64,000 nt of DNA. It comes from Amoebidium appalachense (taxonomy: Eukaryota > Ichthyosporea). The position numbers were made by a program, and so were the translations under genes. The stretch is from contig CAVNZM010000012.1 in the NCBI GenBank assembly GCA_963693365.1, positions 620,001-684,000 of the forward strand, written 5' to 3'. This document shows, in pieces, positions 1 to 20,214 of the stretch. The notes below the pieces were generated by a model. It made no database searches. It was not told where the DNA came from and worked only from the letters and a program-made list of their open reading frames with translations. Numbering within the stretch: position 1 is the stretch's first letter; each line of letters opens with the position of its first letter.

Positions 1-58
1 GACATGACTTTAGTGCCGGTGACTTTCAATAAAGGGTATGGTGTGTAAGGTGTCCACC

Positions 59-100
59 TTATGGGAGGTATGCAGTAGATCTACTGCATATCTCCCATAA
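59..100. repeat. 42-bp near-perfect palindrome
   Basis: Two 21-nt arms meet without a spacer at AGATCT and differ at one base pair. A smaller hairpin (AAGGTG/CACCTT) lies just upstream and overlaps its start. It could form a cruciform or an RNA hairpin. No target-site duplication is visible, so an origin as a foldback element is only a guess. Confidence 0.75.
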
Positions 101-600
101 TGTTCGTTGTGGTGTGAAAGGGCACGAAATGGCCCAGAAATTGGTCGCTATTTCTTGCAGCAGTAATAGAGCCAGCCTGGCTGAATAGCTCATGTCTTAA
201 CAATGACAACTCAAAAATTGATATTTGCCTGTACTTATAGTTATTGGGTTATAGTAGACCCATCCTGTCCTCTTACTATGTAATAGATATATGCATCTCA
301 TCTCTGCCGTTTTCATTATTGCTTTATGAGTATTTACACATAGACCTACTTTTGCCTTTCGTCATGCAGGCAAGATGGCCCGATAATCCTTCTCGAATAA
401 TAAATTGCAAAACTGGTTCCTTTTTGTCCGAATTCATCATAGTGTTGGCCCACCGACTGGTGAGACCTCTTGGGCCAGCAAAAAAGACAAATTCACTGAA
501 AGGAAGCTTGGGATAGATGGGGGGGGGGGGGGAAAGAAGGGAAGGGGGGAGAGGGGGTGGTTAGGGGGGAAGGCTGAGTAGGGGTTTTTTTTTTTTTTTT

Positions 601-644
<44 letters not shown>

Positions 645-1404
645 GGAACCCACCCGTCTAAAAAAAAAGAAGTGGTGGGTCCCCCCCTCTCCCCCCCCCC
701 CCCCGCTCCCCCCCGTCCCCCCCTCTCATCACCTTCGGGACGTCCCCCCCCCACACCTTCGGCTAGCAGGGAGGAAGGAGGAGAAGGAGGAAGGGGGGGG
801 GGGGGGGGGGGGGGGAGGGGAAGGAACCCACCCACCCCACAATGTTTCAGATATCATCATGATCCGGTACATACAATACTACACTACTATGATAAAATAT
901 GTATGTACATTCTCAAAACGTATTCATTGAAGATTAGTAGTCTTCGAAGTTCACCTGAAAGTCAGGCTACACACTACGGGAATTTTCTCCCTCCTCCCTC
1001 CACCTGGGCGCCGTTCAGTAACTTCCCCCCCCAGCGCGCTCGTGCACACATGCACACACCTTCACACCTATCCACACACATACGTACACACATACATACC
1101 ACACACGCACACGTATGATGTATACAAACCTATGATGTGCACGTGTACGGTATGCCTTGCTATACACTCACACTAATCATTTAGTATATCTACTGAGCAT
1201 GTGTACACGGGGGTTTACGCTGTTTACTCGAGGCAAAGAGAAACCAGTCTCAGGTATGGGGGGGGGGTTTTGCTCGGAATATCCCCTCAGCGGTATATCA
1301 TGAACACGTACATAGATGTCGGGTGATGACTATATATCAGGGTTTACTTTCTCTACGAGACACCATAAAGACTACAAGGAGAAATCAATTAGTTGGGGTT
1401 CCCC

Positions 1405-1446
<42 letters not shown>

Positions 1447-1479
1447 AGGGGCTCACCTGGGACACTCGGTATCAGCTGG

Positions 1480-1559
<80 letters not shown>

Positions 1560-1570
1560 GTGCGCGTGCG
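101..1570. other. non-coding spacer, G/C and T tracts, (GT)n
   Basis: No convincing gene. It contains T and G runs at 587-642, C- and G-rich blocks to about 835, a T run of about 35 at 1406-1442 and a (GT)n array at about 1481-1555. Open frames here are products of these tracts. Confidence 0.6.
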
Positions 1571-2077
1571 CTATAATTTTGTAGTGATGTGTTTCTCAAG
1601 CCAATCAATACATCTAATGAACAGGTCGTAGTTACGCGTGTTTAGTATAAAATCAAGGATGTTGTAATTTACAGATAGGCTATCTTTCTGGGTGTCTGTT
1701 GTGAATGTGACGTGTGTGTGTTGCGGTATTATGTGGTCTATCAAACTACATTTGGCGATACATGACCGGTTGAACTGGTGTGTGTGTGTGTTGTTTGGGC
1801 ATGCAAATGATGCCACCTTATACTTATTAGATCTCCACTGTATAGCACGTGTACAGTAAAAGCGTGGTAATTGATCAATAATACCATCAGCTAGAGAAAG
1901 ACCAGTTCTACAGGAAGGCAATATGTATTTAGGTGTTATACATTTGCGAGTGCCATATTTGGCAATATGGTTGAGGCGGTCAGTATATATAAAACGAGAC
2001 ATAAGGCTTAGTTTTTCAAGGTGTATGCTTTCATCGGGTCTAGTGTCATATGTGTACACCTTCAAAGCGTCCTGCAT
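1571..2077 (-). mobile_element. LINE reverse-transcriptase C-terminal remnant, divergent
   Basis: An open frame of 168 codons with a stop directly upstream of its first ATG. Its second half aligns by eye with the C-terminal domain of the LINE copies at 22.8-25.4 kb. Shared landmarks in order are an ITPK/ISPA segment, a QWR-N motif, an FNR-C segment that corresponds to the zinc knuckle, an LDF-LN motif and a final HI/HL. The first cysteines of the knuckle (CX2CX7HX3C in the intact copies) are missing, so it is probably decayed or belongs to a diverged family. No polymerase domain remains next to it. An unrelated host exon is less likely because the motif order is preserved. Confidence 0.5.
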
Positions 2078-2707
2078 ACTTCAACGCCCAAACAGATACT
2101 ATGAGGCAAGAGATCATTTAATGAAAAATGTACATTCACACACTCGCACACACATTCATGTCGACACTGAAGCGCTCGCACATACATGCTGTGCTGTACA
2201 CACTGGCACACACACTCACGTGACAGGCGACGAATTGACACATTCACGTCGTCGGGCGTGTTCACCGAGCATTCAGGCTTAAGGCGCACACACATGCGCA
2301 CACAGAAACACACACTCTTTCTCTCTCCCTTCTGCTCTCCTTAAATCTCAACGTTCCCCCCCCCCCCCCCCCCCCCCCCCTTCCCCCCACCCCGATCTCC
2401 CTCTCTTCTCCCCTCCCCCCACCCTCCACCCGGCGGCCACGCCGAGCTGCTCTGTTTCTCCTCCCGTAAGCCGCATATACACGCACGCGTGACCCACACA
2501 CATATGTTACAGTAACTTATGATCACACACACTAGTATACATGAGTGTGTGAGTAAAGCCGACACAGCTCCAAGGCAGAGACTAATCAGATAGGCACACC
2601 CACTGTAGCACTGTACATACACACGACTTGAGAACCGTGGCACTGGGCACATAAACATACACACATTCGCGCGCGCGGCACCGACACACATACACACTAG
2701 CATCAAG

Positions 2708-2756
<49 letters not shown>

Positions 2757-3403
2757 ACAACACACGTGCGCCATTGCGTAGCGGGCACCTTGCTGCATTC
2801 GTCCAATAGCAACCCTGGTAATACACACACGATGCCATGCCAAGCCAGGGGATCTGGTGCCGTCTGGAAATACCACACATTCAAGTACACACAAATACAG
2901 TACGTAAACGATGAACACGATGACACTATGATATCCCCAATAATATCATGCATAATTTTATCCGCTGATCAATGTAGCCTAAATATTAGTTGGTGATTGG
3001 CGTCAAGGGAGAGGGAGATTCTTTGCCACATGCGAGCGCATGGGTAAAGAAGGGGAGGGGGGCGGCGGGGGGGGGGGGGGGGGGGGGGGGAGGGGGGGGG
3101 GGGCTCACGACCGCACCAAGCCCCCCGCTTTCTCCCCCATCCCCCTCTCCCCTCTCCCTCCGAGCCCCCCCGCTTTCTCCCCCTTTCTCCCCCTCCCCCC
3201 CCCTCCCCCCGCCGATTCAGCTTGAGAGGGGGAGAGGGGGGAGGGGAGGGGGGGGAGGGAGTTTGGATGGGGGGGGGGAGGGGGGGGGGGAGGGGGGGAG
3301 GGGGGGGGGGGGAGGGCGGGGGAGGGGGGGGGGGGGTCTGCGGAGCCTCGAGGGCGGGGAGAGCAGTGTGACAACCATGAGTGAATCCACAGGTCATTTT
3401 TTT
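2078..3403. other. non-coding spacer, (CA)n and G/C tracts
   Basis: Contains a C run near 2356-2380, a (CA)n array at about 2709-2753 and a long G/C-rich stretch at 3056-3340. I see no gene. Confidence 0.55.
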
Positions 3404-3622
3404 TGATAAAGCTTGACACAGTGTGTTGTGTTCAAGATCAATGCACGTGAATTTCACATATTCGAAGCTGTGTACAGCCTCAATGACATACCCATAATTC
3501 GCTTCCACCGGGAGTACGGCCCCCTGCCGCCACACCTCCCACGCTCGCAGCTCGGTTGTGTTGATTGAATAGCGAGCCCCCCACACGATAGATCTTCCTG
3601 TGCAAGATGTGACTTGGTACAT
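3404..3622 (-). other. coding-like segment, unrecognised
   Basis: From an ATG at 3622 the minus strand stays open for about 73 codons of ordinary, non-repetitive composition before running into G/C tracts. It resembles no family I know. It could be an exon of a minus-strand gene, because a possible acceptor (TTGCACAG) lies 12-20 bases inside, but no partner exon can be tied to it. Confidence 0.2.
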
Positions 3623-5224
3623 GCATCGGCCATCGAGAGTAAGTAACGATCAATTCTGGGGTGCTAACGAAATACATCGACAAGGTAGCTAGCGCTAGCC
3701 CACACCACTGTTGACTTATCGCACATGCCGTATACAAATCAGGTGATATATTGGCTAGCCGACTGTGTACATGTCTGTGCGGGCAACTTTGGATAGACAT
3801 GCACACACATCGGTGGACTGTGGCCGTAACCCCGTGGCGTGGCCAACATGTAAGGAAGCATGGTAAACCATATTAATATCCTAAGGACCCCCATTGCCAT
3901 GCTTGGCATCTTTAGCTGGAAAACGCAGCTGGAAAACGCATCCTCCTGATCCACCTGCTCTCCTGACCAGGAGACAAAAAGGCACGCCCCCCGGCTCCGT
4001 GGGCTCACGGCCCCCGGTTCATGTGGCACTACTGAGCGGCAAACCCGGTGCCACGGTTGCTGGCAACGGTCGACATCGGAATGTTGCGTTTTTCAATTTG
4101 GGCCCAGTCTCCTACACCAATCAAATGCACGCATGTTTTTGAGCCAGCTAAAAAACAGCTATAAAAAAAAAAAAAGAAAGAAACATGATTTGAGAATTCA
4201 TGAAATAACAAGACCCTACTCAGCTAATATATAGATAAAACAAACAAGCAAGCGTACAGTACCGTACCGGAAAGTGCGACCGACGCCGCCAACCCTCTCT
4301 GCGTTGTCGACTTGTCATCGATCCCCGTCCAATCATTGATGCCCAGCAAGTAAGTAGAAAAGGAACCTCGAAGTGGCTCGAACTTGACAAGTATTAGCAT
4401 TCATTATGGATACCATCGAGCTGGCAAGGAAAGAGCCATAAATTATACTGTAGATTATTTAGCCATGAGAAATATAATTTTATGAGCTTGATATTAAATT
4501 AGCCGTTATCGATCCCGGCGCTTCTTTCACAAAAGTGAGCGTGCCAACTTGACTGACCACCAAAGTCATCAACCCGATTTGCCGTTTTGTGCAAGACGGA
4601 ATCTGCAGGATTCTCTGTTAACGAAGAAAGAAGACCATCAATAATCACTAACATAACACTTTACATATGCAGATTTCTGTAGTCTCATTACCAGATAGCC
4701 CCTACAATATTTCCTCCACCTATAGTAGAAAACCTCAACGAACACTCACAGATAAGATGGCAGCTGCAGATAAGCCACCAATGGTTAAAAGTCTCCCTCT
4801 ACCTAGCCTAAACTGTTCAGCTGAACTCCTGAATCCCCCATAGTCCCTCTCACCAAAATCCCCAATATGTTATCTTGCAACCATTTTGCTATGATTTTTG
4901 GGCAATAATATATACTATATGCTCAAATATGGCTTTTATTATTTCATTCTAATCCTCACTACAAGTAGCTGGCTCAAATCAGGGCCCTATAAATATATAA
5001 AATGTCTAATAAATTTTCAATTTGAAATTGTTTTGAAATTATCTGAAGTTATCCACATCTTTTCTGATCAAGGGAGAGAGCCGCTTCCTGAATCCTGACT
5101 CTTGTGAGCCTCGGCCGGTTCGCCATCAGTGCAGTTCAAAGGCACAAACAACGCCACAGCGAATGCTGAGTCAGAAAACGTTGAACAAAACGTGAAAGTC
5201 ACCTTTACACTTTAATTGAACTTT
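3623..5224. other. spacer without recognised gene
   Basis: Mixed composition with few repeats. A 13-base unit (GCTGGAAAACGCA) occurs twice in tandem at about 3914-3939 and again at 18547. The part from 4200 to 5200 is AT-rich and frequently stopped in all frames. Confidence 0.5.
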
Positions 5225-5428
5225 TCAACAACTTTTACTATCCCCTTGTTTGCTAGTTTCTGGCTCCTTATGGTCACACGTGCTATACTCAAGCTGAGAT
5301 TTGAAAATTTGGAGAGCGGCGTGATTCACAGCAGCTAAGTAGCAGCGAAGTGAATTCACAGGCAGTACTTGGGATGTGTGTGGTTCACAGGTGAAATCCG
5401 GTTGGGCTAGGTCGACGCCTGTTGCCAT
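5225..5428 (-). CDS. small ORF, 67 codons, unrecognised
   Basis: It starts at an ATG and has normal amino-acid composition without repeats, a TATA-less upstream region and no recognisable domain. It lies 288 bp upstream of, and divergent from, the gene at 5716. It may be a chance frame. Confidence 0.18.
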   Translation of the reverse strand: MATGVDLAQPDFTCEPHTSQVLPVNSLRCYLAAVNHAALQIFKSQLEYSTCDHKEPETSKQGDSKSC

Positions 5429-5715
5429 TAAGGCGGTGTCAAGACGATTTTATTCTCTAGTTTCACGAACAACAGCTGTTTGGGACATCGTCTTCTGTGT
5501 GTAACCTGTGCAAAACAGGGCTGATGGAGCCAGAGGCTACATGCCTGTCTTCATCATTACCACCTTAAGTCAACCCATGCAACAAGCTAGCAACACTTCA
5601 GTAACAAATCATTTTTTATTTAAAAAATTCTGATTTTAAAAATTCATCGTCTTTTTGGGTTCAATTAAGTTCTCTCTAAACACGAGCCTTTTAAACGACA
5701 CGTCGAACTCCAAAC

Positions 5716-15168
<9,453 letters not shown>

Positions 15169-15203
15169 GATTAATCAAATAATTACGATAGTCATCACCA
15201 AGG

Positions 15204-15209
15204 AATAAA
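15204..15209 (+). promoter_or_regulatory. polyadenylation signal AATAAA
   Basis: It lies 36 bp after the TAA at 15168 and supports the proposed 3' end of the gene at 5716. Confidence 0.5.
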
Positions 15210-15223
15210 GTAAAAAAACCAAG

Positions 15224-15259
<36 letters not shown>

Positions 15260-15572
15260 AGAAATTCAATGCAGGAAAACCTTTGCAAACATTTAGCCCC
15301 CCAGGTCACAGGAAATTTTTGCCGGGGAACTTTTGCACCAGATTGTCTCCTTAGACTGTAAAGGAAAAAGGCTACCTAACCTTTTTCGAAATGGAATTCT
15401 GCCTACTGTTCTGGCTTTCTAGTTAATTTTTGACCTGTTTGTGTAGATATGTGTTTCTATGTAGGATTTCAGCTCTATGCTGAATATTGGTCACTAAGTA
15501 GACTTCAGCTTCCACTCGCATTAATCCCCCCCCCCATGGTGGTTTAGGGGGACATAAAGTTGACGACTCACT
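15210..15572. other. spacer with C run
   Basis: A C run at about 15224-15257, then ordinary sequence with stops in all frames. No gene seen. Confidence 0.5.
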
Positions 15573-15754
15573 TTGGCTGCCCATTCGGCAAAGCAATGGC
15601 TAGAAAATCAACAAAAACAGCTACTAGAAACGTGTTATTCATACCATACCAATATGACCAATGAGCACTGTCGGAAAACATCCAGCGAAAACCCCATTGA
15701 CAAATATACATCCGATTACAGTGCAGAAATTTCCCGGTGCAAAATTAAAATTTG

Positions 15755-17548
15755 CGCGTGGTCGCTTACATATCTATCAAGGAATATTCGCAAATATCTC
15801 TAATATTCATCCTGCCAATTTGCTCACTCTTTATAAAGTTTTTCTTCGTCCTGTCTTCCGGTTGAGCAACATTCAGGGCGGATTTCGGCGTGCTTATTCG
15901 TGCTATACTCATGCTCTTTTATTACACGACACTATTCGTTCTGGATGTCGCGAGGTATGCTTCATCGACCTTAAGGATGCCTATGACACGGTTCCAACGA
16001 ATTTGCTGTCACACTCACAAGGTGGCCTCTCGAGGGCTACCTCTTCCCTTTGGTCGGCTACTTCTGGCGTTATTGACCGCACCCATGGGGCTGCCGTTGT
16101 GAATGGGGTATTGAGTAACGGATTCAATCGTACTCGAGGCCTTTTACAGGGCTCACTTTTGAGTCCCCTTCTCTTTGATGTCTTTATTGACGACTTAGCG
16201 GTAGAAATTCAACAATTTCCAGTTGCCGGCGACTCTTGTGTCTCCGGCCTTTTTTTCGCTGATGATATTGTCTTAGTCACTCACGATCCTTCTATCATGA
16301 ATAACATTCTTTCTCGAGTAGATGACTGGTGTTTCCGGAATTTCATGAAAATTGGGATAGATAAATGCGGCACCTTTTCTTCCAATGCACAGTACACTCT
16401 GAACAATCAACCTATCCCAATCGTGTCCTCCTATGACTATTTAGGTATTCCTTTCACCTCTAAGGGTATCTGGTTTGAGCGCCTTTTGACTTCGCGCATT
16501 TCTCGTGCGCGTGGTCGCTTAGATATCTATCATGGGATATTCGCAAATATCTCCAATATTCATCCTGCCAATTTGCTCACTCTTTATGAAGTTCTTGTTC
16601 GTCCATGTTTCGAATATGGCCTCCCGTTACTCTTGTGTGCCCCTCCACGGCAACAGCGCGCGGCTCTTCGGGAATTCGATTCCTTTCAGCGTGAATTCAT
16701 CCAGTTTATTTCTCGAACCTCGCGTAGGCATCCTTTGGCGGCTCCCTTGCTGAGTGTTTTTGGTCTCCCTCCGGCGCACCAGCGTATGAATGAATTAGGA
16801 CTTCGCTTTTGTTTTCATTTGGTTAGGCTTCCTTCTTATCATCCTTTGTTGCAATTCGTTCCTTCTTTAGCACCTGTTCCCGGCATTTCTAATGTTCGTG
16901 CGAGTCCTACCCCCAATCTCTCTCCCATTCCGAGATATCCTTTTAAATACTTATCTCCTTTATTTTTCTCTTCTACTAGTTATCAGCAGTATGTTACGTG
17001 GTTTCAAACTCAATATCCTTTGCTTCATCGTTGTGATTAAGAGTATCATGGTAGGGCTCTTGAGTCTGTGCTTCTTTTTATATTAGAGACTCGTCTATTT
17101 TCTTTACAATCGTTGTGTAGATTAGCTACTTATATTTATCCTTCCTCTCGTAAACCTACCACACTTACCGATTTTGCAATTCTAACCCCTCCTTGTGATA
17201 CTAGTAGGCTAAGCTTGGAAATGTTTATTTTGGCGCTGTAACCTTTGTTTCCATAAATGTTTGTGCCACTTTTGTGCAGAACCTTTTTCTCGTAAACACT
17301 TAGATAGATGTATTTATTTATCTCCGATTATTCCGTTAGAAATTTGAAGACTGGCTTATTTAGATAATCCTGCTATTACTTCTATTGACTATCTGTTGAA
17401 CCACGGTATGTTTACCGAGTTTTCTACGGTGTATCATTATTTAAGTCGTTATCTCCTCCGTATCCGAGAGTGAGGGCTTTTGTATTTTTCTTCTCCGAGA
17501 TATCGGTGATATCTCGATGGCTTCTATTTTGCTGAGCATATCAATAAA
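15755..17548 (+). mobile_element. degenerate LINE (non-LTR) retroelement, copy A
   Basis: The frame encodes reverse-transcriptase blocks in order: GGFRRAYSC (block 2), FIDLKDAYDTV (motif A), QGSLLSPLLF (block 4), FADD (catalytic motif C), then YDYLGIPF and the thumb (FEYGLPLL). It ends at a premature TAA (17038-17040). The rest of the C-terminus, with a CX2CX7HX3C knuckle, continues behind that stop, a one-base T insertion near 17230 and a TGA at 17345-17347. The natural end is at 17471 and AATAAA follows at 17543. The start is rearranged: about 100 bp at 15755-15860 duplicate the thumb segment at 16508-16612, fused directly to block 2. Endonuclease and finger blocks are absent. This is a dead, chimeric copy. 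Confidence 0.85.
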
Positions 17549-17577
17549 GTCATTATATATATAAAAATTTTTCTGTA

Positions 17578-17579
<2 letters not shown>

Positions 17580-17640
<61 letters not shown>
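17580..17640 (+). repeat. poly-C run of 60
   Basis: Sixty consecutive C residues, followed by more C-rich DNA to 17667. It lies 30 bp after the poly(A) signal of LINE copy A. Confidence 0.9.
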
Positions 17641-17642
<2 letters not shown>

Positions 17643-17667
17643 CCCCCTCCCCCCCCCCCCTCCCCCC

Positions 17668-18273
17668 GGTCCATGCATCCCTCGATGCACACGAACGTAC
17701 TCACACACACACTCACACCACCTCCGACCAAATCGCCCCCTAAAAAGCTGGGGTGAAAGGGGAGAAGGGGGGAAGAGGCCGGAGGGAGAAAGGGGGAGAT
17801 ACTCTGAGGGAGGGGAGGGGGAGGGGAGAGAGGGGGGGGGGGGGGACTCTATTTTCGTTGTATACTCTATGCTGGCTTCTTTTTCTTTTTTGTCTTTGTA
17901 ATTGTGCGTGTGCAGGAAACGCTTGAAAGTTGAAATAAACATGTACAGGGGGCCGAAGGGAGCTCAGTCGCGGCGTCGGAGATTCCGGCCGGAGAGGCTC
18001 GACGAAACTCGCAAAGGTCACCGATAGGCCAGTGTAGCCGCTGAACTTCTGAAGGCCGCTGATCAAAACCGTCGTATGCATGCGTGACAAAGAGCCAAGG
18101 GCTAGCTAGGTTAATAAACGTGACACACCTTGCGTGTTCTCACTGAGTGTAGGGCTAGATAAATCTATCCCAAAACATTGCCTATCTATCCCTACGCACT
18201 ATCCTAGATCTATCCCAACTTCGACCTGATTATCAAAGATCATATCCCAGATAATCTCAGACTCAGTACTTAT
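17668..18273. other. spacer without recognised gene
   Basis: Purine-rich at 17755-17845, then unique sequence. AATAAA occurs at 17934 and again near 18112. Short CTATCC-rich runs occur at 18160-18215. No gene assigned. Confidence 0.4.
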
Positions 18274-18480
18274 TATGTCGCGTTTTACCTCTTATGTCGC
18301 GTTTTACCTCTTTCCCTACGGGTGTCTGCTACACTGCCCTGCCAGTGGCAATGTGACCACTTTAGACTTTTTGTTGAATTAGGCTGTTGGTCGTCACATT
18401 GAGTATTTATATGATTTTCACACAGTGTTCAGGTATCTCAGTATGCACTTGTTACTGGATAACTCGTGAAGTTTTTTTTG
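18274..18480 (+). mobile_element. LINE 3' tail fragment, copy B
   Basis: Matches the last coding bases and 3' region of LINE copy D (25198-25375), starting with a duplicated ATGTCGCGTTTTACCTC. It is severely 5'-truncated and directly abuts the next fragment. Confidence 0.85.
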
Positions 18481-19001
18481 TACGTATGGATACCACCCTA
18501 GTAGATAAGTTGTACATATGTCACTGGCTGCATTTGATTGGCTGCGCTGGAAAACGCAGTAGGCCGTCGAATGTGGATGGGCCTCCGGCAGTGTCCACAC
18601 AATAAAAAGTGTGTAAACCCTCTGTATGGTGCTCTGATGTTGATATTGCCTGGGAAGTTGTGCAGTAGCGTTGTAATTTTTGTTTTCATCGCCGCTGGTG
18701 CCACTTTTGTGCTGAACCTTTTAATCGCAAGCATGTTGATAGGTGTGAGTTTTAATGTCGCGTTTTACCTCTTTCCCTACGGGTGTCTGCTACACTGGCT
18801 GGCAATGTGACCACTTTAGACTTTTTGTTGAATTCTGTTGGTCGTCACATTGAGTATTTATATGATTTTCACACAGTGTTCAGGTATCTCAGTATGCACT
18901 TGTTACTGGATAACTCGTGAAGTTTTTTTTATTGTCTTCTCAGTATGCCGTGCAGTACTTGCATATCTTTCCGTCGAATAAAGCCAGTCAAAAGAAAAAA
19001 A
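18481..19001 (+). mobile_element. LINE C-terminal fragment, copy C, with internal insert
   Basis: Begins within the RMDTTLVDK coding segment, includes the zinc-knuckle region and 3' tail, and ends AATAAAGCCAGTCAAAAG plus A's. It is interrupted at about 18511-18619 by roughly 108 bp absent from the other copies. That insert ends in GTCCACACAATAAAAAG and carries an ATTGG. The frame is broken by small changes. Confidence 0.8.
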
Positions 19002-19764
19002 CTTTACCAGACTATCCTGACGATGTTGTAGCCCCCCTACCTATCTGCAGATATATCACTTTTCTCCCAGGATGGCCTGATTGTCTCTGTCAAAAATCCC
19101 GGTAATATACATGTATCATAAATGTAAAAGTTGTGTTCAAACCGCACGGTAATAGTTCTTTATATATATTATATGTAGTTGCAGGAGCGTCTGTGTATTT
19201 AGGTCTCTTTGCCGCTTGATTGGGTCATGATCTCCTATACTGTAGGCCATGAATTTTCGCAAATTCATGATCATCAATCGTCACCCCGGGGCCCGGGCCT
19301 TACAGTAACATAAGCGTACGGCATTAAATAGCCTACGTGCTAATAATATATACAATCAGAACCTTTATTACATTGATATATGGTTATAATACTTCAATAT
19401 TCTGCTACATATAAGGGCTAAGAACCGAAACCCCCGGCAAGCTCATGTTACGAAAGTGTGATACTATCTTCTTTATCCTTGAAAAAATTGGTGTATTCTT
19501 TAAAGAATCCCCACTTCCTTGAAGACTCATCATGCCTGGATTTTGATTTAGATATGTTGTTGCTTTCGATTTGCTTATTGGCTCGGTTCAGCCAAGTGCC
19601 CCTGGGCACGATCATCAGAAACGTACACATACCATGGCATGCACTGCCTCTCTACGAACAAAATCCAAATAAACACACCGCACGAAGAAAACCCCTCTAC
19701 CCTAAGGGCCTCCCCCTCCACTACCGTGACCCTCAATGCGTGGGCGTGTGTTTGTGTACGTGTG

Positions 19765-19857
<93 letters not shown>

Positions 19858-19954
19858 ATGTATGTGTGCATGTGTGGGTGTGTGCCGTAGCCAATCAGCA
19901 AGAGACTAGCTAAAGACGGGGAAATGCAACACAGCTCGGGTGGGTGGGTGGGGC
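19002..19954. other. spacer with (GT)n, small hairpin
   Basis: A 9-bp hairpin (CATGAATTT/AAATTCATG) lies at 19248-19269 and a (GT)n array at about 19757-19856. The 19-bp sequence at 19546-19564 recurs at 20122-20140. No gene is convincing. Confidence 0.5.
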
Positions 19955-20124
19955 TAAGTAGGGGCCGACGGGGAAACAAAGCTAAGACGAGTAGAACGAG
20001 TCGCCGCCTATATACCATAGTCGGCTCCCTAGTGGCCACTGATTGTTGGAACCCTAAGTATTCAAACCAATCAGTTGGCCTAAATACATCTCCAAATAGA
20101 GCTTGATGAATCAAGCGAAGTATT
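19955..20124 (-). repeat. direct repeat of the DIRS-like element, downstream copy (A2)
   Basis: Matches 22443-22611. It differs by a few substitutions and small indels around 20050-20095. It contains the TATATA at 20009-20014. Confidence 0.85.
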
Positions 20125-20214
20125 TAGATATGTTGTTGCTATTTGCGACCACATTCTTATTTTACAGAAATAATACACAAAGCTGGATGGCAGGAGCGGC
20201 GCGGCGAGTGATTT

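Noticed and set aside
3040-3410. Gly- or Pro-rich frames
   Set aside because: Products of G/C homopolymer tracts, with no conserved motif. The same holds near 31330, 37200, 55100, 60320, 61080 and 62340.
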